Positions 40,728-48,955 of a stretch of DNA of 64,000 nucleotides are shown here, piece by piece (position 1 is the first letter of the stretch; the number at the start of each line of letters is the position of its first letter). The notes under the pieces were generated by a model, which did not search any database, was not told the DNA's origin, and saw nothing but the letters and a program-made list of their open reading frames with translations. The DNA is taken from positions 22,392 through 86,391 of the forward strand of contig NZ_NFLL01000012.1 of the NCBI RefSeq assembly GCF_002160895.1, written 5' to 3'. The position numbers and the translations under genes were made by a program. The stretch is from Faecalibacterium sp. An122 (GTDB lineage Bacteria; Bacillota; Clostridia; Oscillospirales; Ruminococcaceae).

Positions 40728-43658
40728 ATGAATAGAAAAGCGATCATCAATAACCGGGAGTATGCGCTTCTTGAAATTGTCCCGTCTCTGGATGGAGGGC
40801 AGGCGCTGCTTCTCTGTGAAGATGAAAACGGCAAAAGGGCGGTATGCTCCGAGCCGCTGTGGCGCAGCTGTGCGCTAACGGATGTGCAGTCTGCTCCGGT
40901 TCACGCACACAGCTCCTCACAGGAGAAAATCGAGTATTTCCTCTCTGTTTTCAAAGGGCGGGAAGATGTATATGCACGCCGATATCACAGCACGACCACC
41001 GGGAAAACCGGTTACACCCCAGTCTGTAAAAATGAATGGGCGCATGGCCTGTGTGATAAAAAGAAATACAGGTGCGTAGAGTGCCCCAACCGTGAGTTTC
41101 GGCCACTCACGGCCGATGTGGTCAAGGCGCATTTGATGGGCCGTGATGCTTTGTGTAGAGATGTGGCGGCAATCTATCCGATGCTGGAGGACAACAGGAC
41201 CTGGCTGTTGGCTGCGGATTTTGATGAAGAAAACTGGAAGCTTGATGTGACTGCATTTTGCAAATCCTGCAAAGAAGCAGGACTTGTACCAGCAGTGGAA
41301 CGCTCCCGTTCCGGAAACGGCGCACATATCTGGTTTTTCTTTTCGGAGCCTGTTTCTGCCGCCGATGCCAGGCGCTTGGGGACCGGTTTGCTGACCCGAA
41401 CCATGTCGTGCAGACATGAGCTATCCTTTTCATCCTATGACCGGTTGTTCCCGTCTCAGGATATTGTGCCGAAGGGCGGCTTTGGGAATTTGATTGCCCT
41501 GCCATTTCAAGGCCAGGCGCAGAAAGACGGAAATTCTCTGTTTGTGGATGATCACTTTGAGCCTTATCCCGATCAGTGGGCGTTTCTGTCCTCCCTGCCC
41601 AAAATTACACCGGAACAGTTGGAAGAATGTCTGGGGAAACTATGTCATCATGGCGACATGGGAGAACTGGAAGATGCTGGGGAGAAGCAAGTGCCATGGA
41701 AGCGCAAGCGAACCCAGACAAAACTGACACACAGAGATTTTCCGCTGCAGGTAAGCCTGTATAGTTCCAATCTGATCTATATTGAGAAAAAAGACTTCTC
41801 TCAAGGGGCATTGAATACGCTCAAGAGACTTGCGGCGTTTCCAAATCCGGAATTTCGCTCCAAGCAAGCCATGCGCATTTCCGTTTATGGCGTTCCTCGT
41901 GTTCTGGACTGCGGCTATGAAGATGAGGAATACATCGGCCTTCCCCGTGGTTGCATGGATGAGATTCTGGGGTTATTTGATCAATATGAAATCCCTGTCA
42001 TTCTGGAAGATCACAGATCACTGGGACGTTCCATTGATGTGGAATTCAATGGGGTGCTGCGCCCAGAACAGGAACCTGCTGCCCAGGCCCTGCTTGCCGC
42101 AGACATGGGCGTTCTCTCAGCAACTACTGCGTTTGGAAAAACTGTGATTGGCGCCTATCTGATTGGACAGCGCAAAGTCAATACTCTGGTATTGGTGCAG
42201 TCCAGCGCATTGCTGGAACAGTGGAAATCCTCGCTGGAACAATTTCTGAATGTTCATGAGGTTCTGCCGGAACTTCCAAAAAAGCGCGGCAGGAAGAAAA
42301 AACAGTACCTCATTGGCCAAATCGGCAGCGGAAAGAATTCCCGCAGTGGGATTGTCGATATTGCCACCATGCAGTCCCTGCTTGAGGGAGAAGAAAAGAC
42401 GGTAAAGTCTTTTGTGACAGAGTACGGAATGGTCATTGTAGATGAGTGCCATCATGTGGCCGCATTCACCTTCGAAACCGTGCTGAAAGCAGTTGAAGCC
42501 AAATATGTTTACGGTTTGTCTGCTACTCCTGTCCGCAAGGACGGTCATCATCCCATCATCTTTATGCAGTGCGGCCCTGTCCGGTATTTGGTGGACGCCA
42601 AAAGTCAGGCAGAAAAGCGAAGCTTTTCTCACATTGTAATTCCCAGATTTACACGCATGAGGCTACCAAATGCCAATGGGATTCAGGATATGTACGTCGG
42701 AGTAATTGAAAATCAAAACAGGAACGAACTGTTGGTGTCAGACACTTTGAAGTTGATACAGGAGGGGCGTACACCGATTCTGCTGACGGAGCGGAAGGAA
42801 CACGCTGTATTGCTTGCTGGTTGTCTGTCGGATCAAGTGAAAAATGTCTTTCTGCTTATTGGTAGTGAGAAGCAAAAGGATAAGCGTGAAAAGCTGGCAG
42901 CATTGCAGAATGTGTCTGACGATGAGGACGTGGTGGTCGTTGCCACCGGAAAGTATATTGGAGAGGGATTTGACTCTCCGCGGCTGGACACCTTGCTTCT
43001 GGCGATGCCCATATCGTGGAAAGGTACATTGGCACAGTATGCCGGACGTCTCCATAGAAATTATGAAGGAAAGCAGGAAGCTCGCATCTATGATTATGTG
43101 GATATCCATGTTCCCACCCTGGAGCGGATGTATCATAAACGCCTGAAGGGCTATGCGGAACTGGGATATCAGGTCAAATTCGGTGCAGCGGATCAGTCTG
43201 TCAGCGTGATTTACGACGGATACTCATCTATGCTTCCCTTTGAGCAGGACCTGGATGATGCCGCCCGCAGCGTGGTTATCGTCAGTCCTTATCTGCAAAA
43301 AGGCAGAATCGTGAAACTTCTTCCCTCTTTACAGAAGGCGGTTGCTTCCGGTGTCGAAATTGCGATCCATACCAGAACGGCAGATAGCAGAGAACTATCA
43401 AATCAAGAAAGTGTGTGTGAAGCGATCAAGATGATGAGGCAGACAGGTATTGTGGTCCATACGCACAAAGAACTGAATCAGCGGTATGCCGTCGTTGATG
43501 AAAGCGTTGTGTGGTATGGCGGCGTGGATTTTCTTGCGTTTGGCAGAAAAGATACGGATGTGCTTCGGTTCAAAAATCCAGACATTGCCGGTGAGTTCCT
43601 GGCACTTTCTGGTCATGCAGAAAGCGAACAGCTTGTCATGGAAGATGTTTCTATGTAG
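40728..43658 (+). CDS. TOTE-class primase + SF2 helicase + PLD-like protein
   Basis: A 976-residue multidomain protein. Residues about 60-330 match an archaeo-eukaryotic primase of the TOTE conflict type: a CxxC-like YRCVECPNREF, catalytic AADFDEEN (near 163) and VERSRSGNGAHIWFF. An SF2 helicase follows (about 430-800): ATTAFGKT, VIVDECHH, GLSATPVRKDG and QYAGRLHR. The C-terminal 130 residues resemble a phospholipase-D nuclease, but HxKxxxxD reads NQRYAVVD (about 918), lacking His and Lys, so nuclease activity is doubtful. TOTE systems are predicted invader-defence machines. ATG 40728 follows GGAGGGGGG. Cargo of the 4.8-kb segment. Confidence 0.85.
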   Translation: MNRKAIINNREYALLEIVPSLDGGQALLLCEDENGKRAVCSEPLWRSCALTDVQSAPVHAHSSSQEKIEYFLSVFKGREDVYARRYHSTTTGKTGYTPVCKNEWAHGLCDKKKYRCVECPNREFRPLTADVVKAHLMGRDALCRDVAAIYPMLEDNRTWLLAADFDEENWKLDVTAFCKSCKEAGLVPAVERSRSGNGAHIWFFFSEPVSAADARRLGTGLLTRTMSCRHELSFSSYDRLFPSQDIVPKGGFGNLIALPFQGQAQKDGNSLFVDDHFEPYPDQWAFLSSLPKITPEQLEECLGKLCHHGDMGELEDAGEKQVPWKRKRTQTKLTHRDFPLQVSLYSSNLIYIEKKDFSQGALNTLKRLAAFPNPEFRSKQAMRISVYGVPRVLDCGYEDEEYIGLPRGCMDEILGLFDQYEIPVILEDHRSLGRSIDVEFNGVLRPEQEPAAQALLAADMGVLSATTAFGKTVIGAYLIGQRKVNTLVLVQSSALLEQWKSSLEQFLNVHEVLPELPKKRGRKKKQYLIGQIGSGKNSRSGIVDIATMQSLLEGEEKTVKSFVTEYGMVIVDECHHVAAFTFETVLKAVEAKYVYGLSATPVRKDGHHPIIFMQCGPVRYLVDAKSQAEKRSFSHIVIPRFTRMRLPNANGIQDMYVGVIENQNRNELLVSDTLKLIQEGRTPILLTERKEHAVLLAGCLSDQVKNVFLLIGSEKQKDKREKLAALQNVSDDEDVVVVATGKYIGEGFDSPRLDTLLLAMPISWKGTLAQYAGRLHRNYEGKQEARIYDYVDIHVPTLERMYHKRLKGYAELGYQVKFGAADQSVSVIYDGYSSMLPFEQDLDDAARSVVIVSPYLQKGRIVKLLPSLQKAVASGVEIAIHTRTADSRELSNQESVCEAIKMMRQTGIVVHTHKELNQRYAVVDESVVWYGGVDFLAFGRKDTDVLRFKNPDIAGEFLALSGHAESEQLVMEDVSM

Positions 43659-43774
43659 GGGTCGTCTTCGGGATATTTCCGCATTTGGGATTACACGAAA
43701 TGGAGAAAAGGGGTAGAGAAAAACCGCTGCTTTCTGCTGCTTTTCAATGCTCTTTAACCCTGTTTGGCAGTGTT

Positions 43775-43819
43775 TGGTCCGGCGTGTGGGGTTCGAATGT
43801 CTGGGAATGCGGTCCCAAA
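43775..43819 (-). other. Eroded tRNA-Pro-like attachment site
   Basis: On the minus strand exactly 45 nt run from TTTGGGA to CCGGACCA, with TTCGAAC at the same spacing as the T-loop of the intact fragment at 38999-39043. The intervening bases have diverged strongly. Together with the identical flank that follows it (43817 on), this reads as a decayed attachment site separating two tandem elements. Alone, the similarity would be weak. Confidence 0.55.
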
Positions 43820-44062
43820 TGTGTGTCTGAACCTTCAGCCAGCACTTTTACGCCCTCTTTGGCCCTTTCTGCTGCTTCGCCAGTTCCTCTTTAGAACTCT
43901 TTTGCCCTGCTTGTTTCAAGGAAACCTTTCGTCTTTTGGGATTTGTGTGGGATTGGATTCTGTGTATTAAAAGATGTTCCTCCCGGTTTGAGGGGCAATG
44001 GCAGGCGGGATCACCTCAGTGGAGGGGCGCAGAAAATGCGTCGCATAAACAAAGAATAAAGC
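43817..44062. repeat. Element-end direct repeat, copy 2
   Basis: Second copy of the element end described at 39041-39290, running from TCCCAAATGTGTGTC to the GCGCAGAAAATGCGTCGC hairpin and AAACAAAGAATAAA (44026-44060). The rest of the gap, 44063-44242, shows no gene. Confidence 0.8.
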
Positions 44063-44242
44063 CCTACCCCCAAGCAGTCTGAGCGCGGCCCGTCTCCACG
44101 CAAATCAATGGCTGTCCCCCAAAGTTATTTCATTCTACCATGCCACCGTACAAAAGACAACAGATGCTTACGCAAGGCGATAAAGTAGTGGCTATTTCTC
44201 TCTTTCTGTGATATTGTTCGTTTGCCAAAAGGAGGCGAAGAT

Positions 44243-44956
44243 ATGCAGAATGCGAACAATTACACGGTAGGCCAATGGTGCGACCGCTGGTTTTACGAGA
44301 ATCAGGGCAGATGGAGCGGCAGCACTGTGGGCGGATACCGCAACCTAATCTACCGCCACATTCTCCCCGAAGTTGGGGCCATCCCGCTGTCGGAGCTGAC
44401 CGAAGACACAGTAACCAGCTTCTATGACAGCTTGCGGAGCCAGGGACTCAGCGTCAGAAGCGTCTGGTGCATCCATCTGCTCCTGCGACGCTGCATGGAC
44501 GAAGCGGCCCGCGACCAGCGTATCCCCTACAACCCGGTACGGCTCTGTCAGGAGCCACAGGCAGAAGAGTATAAAAAAACAGCCCCCTTGCGCCTGGGCC
44601 AGCTCCAGCGGTATCTGAACGTGGCAGAACGGCTTGGCGCACTCCCTCTCATCTACACAGGACTCTCCAGCGGCCTACGACAATGTGAACTTATCACCTT
44701 GTCGTGGGCCGATTTTCATATCCGCTGCCGGTACATCCTCAAAGGACAACGCCTGCTGACTCTCAACAGCAGAGCCGAGCATCTTCTGGAGCGGATACCG
44801 GAAACCGGCTTCTATGTGTTCCTCAACCCCAAGACCGGAGCGCCGTATCAGCTCCACGAGTTTTACTATCTACACAAGCGGATTCTAAAACAAGCAGGTC
44901 TTCCGTGGGTGGCCTTCCGGAACCTGCAGCGTCAGTGCATGGAGGTTGGGATATGA
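44243..44956 (+). CDS. Tyrosine-integrase-like protein lacking the C-terminal active site
   Basis: A 237-residue relative of the integrase that follows. The N-terminal SAM-like domain and the first catalytic Arg (SSGLRQCELITLSW, about residue 145) are present. It ends at FRNLQRQCMEVGI, where active enzymes have LRHT and then the His/Trp, Arg and Tyr nucleophile. It cannot cleave DNA alone. ATG 44243 follows AAAAGGAGGCGAAGAT and its stop overlaps the next start as ATGA, so both are made together. It may be a truncated duplicate, a dominant regulator or an architectural subunit. Confidence 0.85.
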   Translation: MQNANNYTVGQWCDRWFYENQGRWSGSTVGGYRNLIYRHILPEVGAIPLSELTEDTVTSFYDSLRSQGLSVRSVWCIHLLLRRCMDEAARDQRIPYNPVRLCQEPQAEEYKKTAPLRLGQLQRYLNVAERLGALPLIYTGLSSGLRQCELITLSWADFHIRCRYILKGQRLLTLNSRAEHLLERIPETGFYVFLNPKTGAPYQLHEFYYLHKRILKQAGLPWVAFRNLQRQCMEVGI

Positions 44957-45921
44957 CGCTAAAAGACTATATTCTCCTCTGGCAGGAGGTCTACGACAAG
45001 AACCAGAGCCGTCCGACCACATACGCAGCTCATGGCTACATATTCAAGAACCACATTCTCCCCGGACTGGGAGAGATCCAGCTCTCTGAATTGACCGTGG
45101 AGCAGGTTGGAGATTTCCTGGAGGATCGAAGGCGCTTTGGAGGTCATCGCCCGGAAAGCCCTGAATACCCAGGGCTGGGGGAGCATACCATGCGGCACAT
45201 CCACCGGTTGCTTCAGCAATGTCTGGATCAGGCGATCCGCGATGGGCTGACAGCGGACAACCCCGCCCGAGCGTTTCACTACCCAAAGCCAAAGAAGGTC
45301 AGCGCCAATGTGCTGACGCCAGCAGAAGTGGAGGATTATCTGGATGCAGCGGAGCGGCTGGGCCACCTCCCCATGTTCCTGCTGTCACTGACAGCAGGAC
45401 TTCGGCAAGGCGAACTGATTGCCCTGAAGTGGAGCGACCTGGACACGAAGGAGCGGACGCTGACCATCACTGAGAAACGCTCGGTGGAACGGCGGGAGCT
45501 GGTGGAGTACGAAGGCAGCACCAGAATCGTCAGTCTGACCCCGGAAGCGGTTGAACTCCTGCGCCTGGAACACGCTAAACACCCAGGAAGTCCGCTCATG
45601 TTCATGCACCCGGCCACCCAGAGGCCCTACTCACCCCAGATGGTGCGCCGGCTGCATAATGAGATCATCAAAGAGGCCGGGCTGGATCACATTCGGTTCG
45701 CAGATCTCCGGCACACCTGCGCCGTCCTATCGCTGCAAAATGGAATGGACACGAAAGAGGTTTCTCAGATGCTGGGCCACTTCAGAACCGCAATGACCCG
45801 GCAGAACTATGCACCATACCTGGCCCATACTGCCGCCAAAGGCGAAAACAAGCCCAATGAAGCATCCACGGAAGATCTCAGGGAAGCAGCAAATATTCTG
45901 GATAATCTTCTGAAATTCTGA
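44953..45921 (+). CDS. Tyrosine recombinase / site-specific integrase
   Basis: A 322-residue phage-type integrase. The SAM-like core-binding domain (about 1-100) precedes the catalytic domain with Arg in TAGLRQGELIALKW (about 150), FADLRHTC (about 252), LGHF and the Tyr nucleophile in RQNYAPYLAH (about 287). ATG 44953 follows GGAGGTTGGG. It is close to the attachment-site-like repeat at 43775-44062, so it is the probable integrase of the element and probably targets the tRNA-Pro anticodon loop. Nothing encoding an excisionase adjoins it; a candidate is at 60552. Confidence 0.92.
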   Translation: MTLKDYILLWQEVYDKNQSRPTTYAAHGYIFKNHILPGLGEIQLSELTVEQVGDFLEDRRRFGGHRPESPEYPGLGEHTMRHIHRLLQQCLDQAIRDGLTADNPARAFHYPKPKKVSANVLTPAEVEDYLDAAERLGHLPMFLLSLTAGLRQGELIALKWSDLDTKERTLTITEKRSVERRELVEYEGSTRIVSLTPEAVELLRLEHAKHPGSPLMFMHPATQRPYSPQMVRRLHNEIIKEAGLDHIRFADLRHTCAVLSLQNGMDTKEVSQMLGHFRTAMTRQNYAPYLAHTAAKGENKPNEASTEDLREAANILDNLLKF

Positions 45922-45975
45922 TAGATATTCCGCGGAAGGTGTGGTATATGTTTGGGTCACAAGGAGATGATGACG

Positions 45976-46290
45976 ATGGAAAACAAACTGCTTAAAGAGC
46001 TGTATGATTACTTTTATGTCCGCCCGGAGCTTGACGAACAGGAGAACGAAGTGGAGGAGTGCCACAAAGCATTGATTGCAGCTTTGGAAAAACCAGAGCG
46101 CAAGCTGGTGCTGCGGATCATCGATGCCCAAAACTATATCACAGAACAGACCTCCCTCGACAGTTTTATTGCCGGCTTTGAACTGGCGTGGAGGCTCTCA
46201 ATAGAACTGCAAAATGACGAAAACGAGCGCTCATTCTCCTGTCGGACCAGGAGAACGGGCGCTCGTTGTGTATGGGAAGATGAAATATAA
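45976..46290 (+). CDS. DUF6809-like small protein
   Basis: A 104-residue acidic, helical protein (starts MENKLLKELYDYFYVRPEL) resembling DUF6809 proteins of Firmicute mobile elements; function unknown. ATG 45976 lies nine bases after AAGGAG, with earlier in-frame ATGs abutting the site. The last 20 codons run through a terminator hairpin of the convergent sigma/anti-sigma operon, so the C-terminal residues (RTRRTGARCVWEDEI) are probably fortuitous. Confidence 0.65.
   Translation: MENKLLKELYDYFYVRPELDEQENEVEECHKALIAALEKPERKLVLRIIDAQNYITEQTSLDSFIAGFELAWRLSIELQNDENERSFSCRTRRTGARCVWEDEI
46222..46266 (-). terminator. Hairpin terminator of the anti-sigma operon, overlapping DUF6809 gene
   Basis: Imperfect 19-bp arms (46222-46240 and 46248-46266; AACGAGCGC / GCGCTCGTT at the base). 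On the minus strand TCGTTTTCGTC follows, a weak T-run. It may serve both convergent transcripts. Confidence 0.55.
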
Positions 46291-46346
46291 AATCAGCCTG
46301 GACAGCCCTCAAAAAGCTGCCCAGGCATTCTGCTTGTAGGTTTGGT

Positions 46347-47009
46347 TCAGCGTTCCCACAGAAGGACCGCATCCGCCACGGCCTGCTCAAATTCGGCCTG
46401 TGCCAGACCGGGGAGTTCCAGATAATCTCCCACCAAATAATAGACCGCATCTACCTGACGATCCACCTGATAGGTGGCTGTCTCAAAGTCGGTCAGCAGA
46501 CCGTTTCCGATGCACAAATGTCCATCACGATCCGGCATCACATCCGAGCGAAGGGTACGGTCAAAATAGAGGAAAACAGCATTCCGTCCGTCCACCTCCC
46601 GGCTGAAACCGTAGAAAGAATCGTAGCTCCCGCCGTGATAGTAGAGGTCAATTACCTCATCCACCGCAAGCTCTGCCGTTACCAGACCGTCTGTATAGGA
46701 TACCGGCTGCGGAACATCGGCCGCACCCGCCAAAACAATGGAAAAAATCAGCATGACCGCCACGGCGATCAGGACCGCCCGCCGGCGCCCACGGGAAAAC
46801 TTCTTCTTCACTCCCTGAAGAACACGGGCTTCCGTTTCCGACTCAGGAGAGAGCGAGGGGACGGGAGCCTCCTCTTTCATTTCCGCCAAAAAGGCGCGGC
46901 ATTCCTCGCATTGTGCCGCATGGGCTTCGATCTCCTGCTTGCTGGCTTCGCTGCACAGCCCGTCGCAGTATAGAGGCAGCAGGTCGCGGATGATCTCACA
47001 TTTCATCAT
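46347..47009 (-). CDS. Zinc-finger anti-sigma factor
   Basis: A 220-residue membrane protein. The N-terminal zf-HC2 domain has LPLYCDGLCS and HAAQCEECR, binding zinc and the sigma factor. One transmembrane helix (about 80-100, AVLIAVAVMLIFSIVLAGA) leads to an extracellular sensor domain of about 120 residues. The ATG at 47009 overlaps the sigma stop as ATGA; 47006 is an alternative start. It should hold the adjacent ECF sigma factor inactive until a surface signal releases it. Confidence 0.88.
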   Translation of the reverse strand: MMKCEIIRDLLPLYCDGLCSEASKQEIEAHAAQCEECRAFLAEMKEEAPVPSLSPESETEARVLQGVKKKFSRGRRRAVLIAVAVMLIFSIVLAGAADVPQPVSYTDGLVTAELAVDEVIDLYYHGGSYDSFYGFSREVDGRNAVFLYFDRTLRSDVMPDRDGHLCIGNGLLTDFETATYQVDRQVDAVYYLVGDYLELPGLAQAEFEQAVADAVLLWER

Positions 47010-47476
47010 AACCCCTCCTTGATTTTCTGTTTCGCACGATAATAAGTCACTCTGGCCCAGTTTTCAGATTTGCCGAACAATTCGCCGATCTGCGTATAGG
47101 GTAGTTCCGCAAAGACCCGCAGAGTAAACACCTCCCGGTATGGCTCTGGCAGAGCATGGAGCCGTTGATGGATCTGGCGGGCATTTTCCTGGATGAGCAG
47201 ATCCTCTTCTACATTCTGCGGGGAAGGAATCTGCTCCAGGGCCTCATCTCCCGCCTGTCGTTTTGCTTTTCTCAAATAGGAAAGCCAACAGTTCTTTCCA
47301 ATTTGGCACAGCCATACGGACAGTCTGCATTTCCCTTGAAAGGAGGCACTGTGTTCAATGGCACGGCAGAAGGTCTCCTGGGCCAATTCCTCTGCCAGCG
47401 CCTGGTTCCCGCAAAGTCCTGTCAGATAGCGGTACACCACGGGGAACTGCTCCTTGTACAGCTGATCAAAATCCAT
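47006..47476 (-). CDS. ECF sigma factor
   Basis: A 156-residue RpoE-type sigma factor. Region 2 (about 5-75) includes LAEELAQETFCRAIEH; region 4 (about 100-150) includes LPEPYREVFTLRVFAELPYTQIG. ATG 47476 (MDFDQLYKEQF) follows GAGGTGGTGTGG and is preferred over an upstream start. First gene of the pair with the anti-sigma factor. Targets are unknown; no obvious duplicate of its own promoter is visible. Confidence 0.9.
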   Translation of the reverse strand: MDFDQLYKEQFPVVYRYLTGLCGNQALAEELAQETFCRAIEHSASFQGKCRLSVWLCQIGKNCWLSYLRKAKRQAGDEALEQIPSPQNVEEDLLIQENARQIHQRLHALPEPYREVFTLRVFAELPYTQIGELFGKSENWARVTYYRAKQKIKEGL

Positions 47477-47763
47477 CCACACCACCTCGCTTTCTGCCTA
47501 TATGACGCACATCAATGCGGGTTATTACAAAATTTGTTTTTATCATTTTATTTTCTGGCGAGAACAACTTTGCCGCTTGTTTTTGAAAGAGTGAGCGATC
47601 AAGCAAGCTGTGCGATGAGCACAGACAGTCGGTTGCTGAACATCCGACCTACAGTCACGGCACTTGCCGCCAGCTTCGCCCTGTGGGCCACTGTATGGGT
47701 CCGAAGCTGCGGCGGTCAAAGAGATACCCGTACAGGTCCAACAGCCGCAACAACTACTCTTCA

Positions 47764-47840
47764 AAGGTTCAACTATATCATTTTTGTTAAAATGATATAG
47801 TTGAACCTTGACACGAGCAAGATTACTTGATATAGTTTAA
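47764..47840 (+). promoter_or_regulatory. Promoter with 21-bp palindrome before the Fic-type I RM operon
   Basis: A perfect 21-bp inverted repeat (47764-47784 and 47789-47809, 4-nt loop; core TGATATAGTTGAACCTT) ends inside the -35 box. TTGACA (47808-47813), 17-bp spacer and TATAGT (47831-47836) make a near-consensus promoter. A third half-site TGATATAGTTTAA (47828-47840) covers the -10. Strong repression by a dedicated regulator is implied. The rest of the gap, 47500-47760, shows no gene. Confidence 0.85.
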
Positions 47841-47890
47841 TTGTATCATTATAAGGAAAATGATGAAATTGACCTAAAGTGAGGTACAGG

Positions 47891-48949
47891 ATGCGCACCT
47901 ACGATTTTACCAAAAACTATGAGAAGCTGCTCACGCCCGATATCGTGGCCCTGCTGACTCAGATTCATGAATACAAAGGAGAACAAGCCCTATTTATCGA
48001 GGCCAAGGCCGATACTCTGACCAAACTGGTGGAGATTGCCAAAATTCAGAGTACCGAGGCATCCAATAAAATTGAGGGAATCTATACCTCGGACGAGCGC
48101 CTGAAGAAGCTGGTGCAGGACAAGACCACCCCTCGCACCCGGAACGAGCAGGAGATCGCCGGCTACCGGGATGTGCTGGCCACCATCCATGAGAGCTTTG
48201 ACTATATCCCGCCCAAAGCCTCCATTATCCTGCAGCTCCACCGCGATCTCTATAAATTCAGCGGCGCATCCTACGGCGGGCACTATAAAACAGCGGACAA
48301 TGTAATCGCCGAGACGGATACTCAGGGAAATAAAAGCATTCGTTTTCAACCCCTTCCGGCCTGGGAGACGCCGGAGGCGGTGGACAGCCTCTGCCGGGCC
48401 TACGAGGAGGCTGTGGGGAAGGGTGACATGGATCCGCTGCTGCTGATTCCCATGTTCATTCTGGACTTCCTCTGTATTCATCCCTTTAACGACGGTAACG
48501 GCCGTATGAGCCGACTGCTGACCCTGCTGTTGCTCTACCGGGCAGGCTATATCGTGGGCAAATATATCAGTATTGAAAAACTCATTGAGGAGAGCAAGGA
48601 AACCTATTATGAGGCCCTCCAGCAGAGCTCCCAGGGATGGCACGAGGGAACCAGCGACTACGCCCCCTTTGTGCGCTATACCCTGGGCGTAGTGGCGGCG
48701 GCCTACCGGGACTTTTCCGCCCGTGTGCAGGTCCTGGCCGTCAGTGGCATGAGCAAGCCGGACCGTATCCGGGAGATCATCAAGGGCACCCTTGGAAAGG
48801 TTACCAAGGCGGAGATCATCCAGCAGTGCCCCGATATTAGTAAAATCACGATACAGCGCACTCTGGCCGACCTGCAGAAGAGCGGGGAAATTCTGAAACT
48901 CAGCGGCGGACGCTATACCGCCTATATCTGGAACCGGGAAAAGGAGTAA
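47891..48949 (+). CDS. Fic-domain protein
   Basis: A 352-residue Fic (AMP-transferase fold) protein. The catalytic motif HPFNDGNGRMSR is intact (His about 197). The N-terminal inhibitory helix is present in TEASNKIEGI, so it is a self-inhibited class II Fic. The C-terminal 70 residues form a winged helix (VTKAEIIQQCPDISKITIQRT), which could bind the operator upstream. ATG 47891 follows GAGGTACAGG. hsdM starts 6 bp after it. Fic genes heading type I RM operons are known; it may regulate the system or act as a toxin. Confidence 0.9.
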   Translation: MRTYDFTKNYEKLLTPDIVALLTQIHEYKGEQALFIEAKADTLTKLVEIAKIQSTEASNKIEGIYTSDERLKKLVQDKTTPRTRNEQEIAGYRDVLATIHESFDYIPPKASIILQLHRDLYKFSGASYGGHYKTADNVIAETDTQGNKSIRFQPLPAWETPEAVDSLCRAYEEAVGKGDMDPLLLIPMFILDFLCIHPFNDGNGRMSRLLTLLLLYRAGYIVGKYISIEKLIEESKETYYEALQQSSQGWHEGTSDYAPFVRYTLGVVAAAYRDFSARVQVLAVSGMSKPDRIREIIKGTLGKVTKAEIIQQCPDISKITIQRTLADLQKSGEILKLSGGRYTAYIWNREKE

Positions 48950-48955
48950 GAGAAC

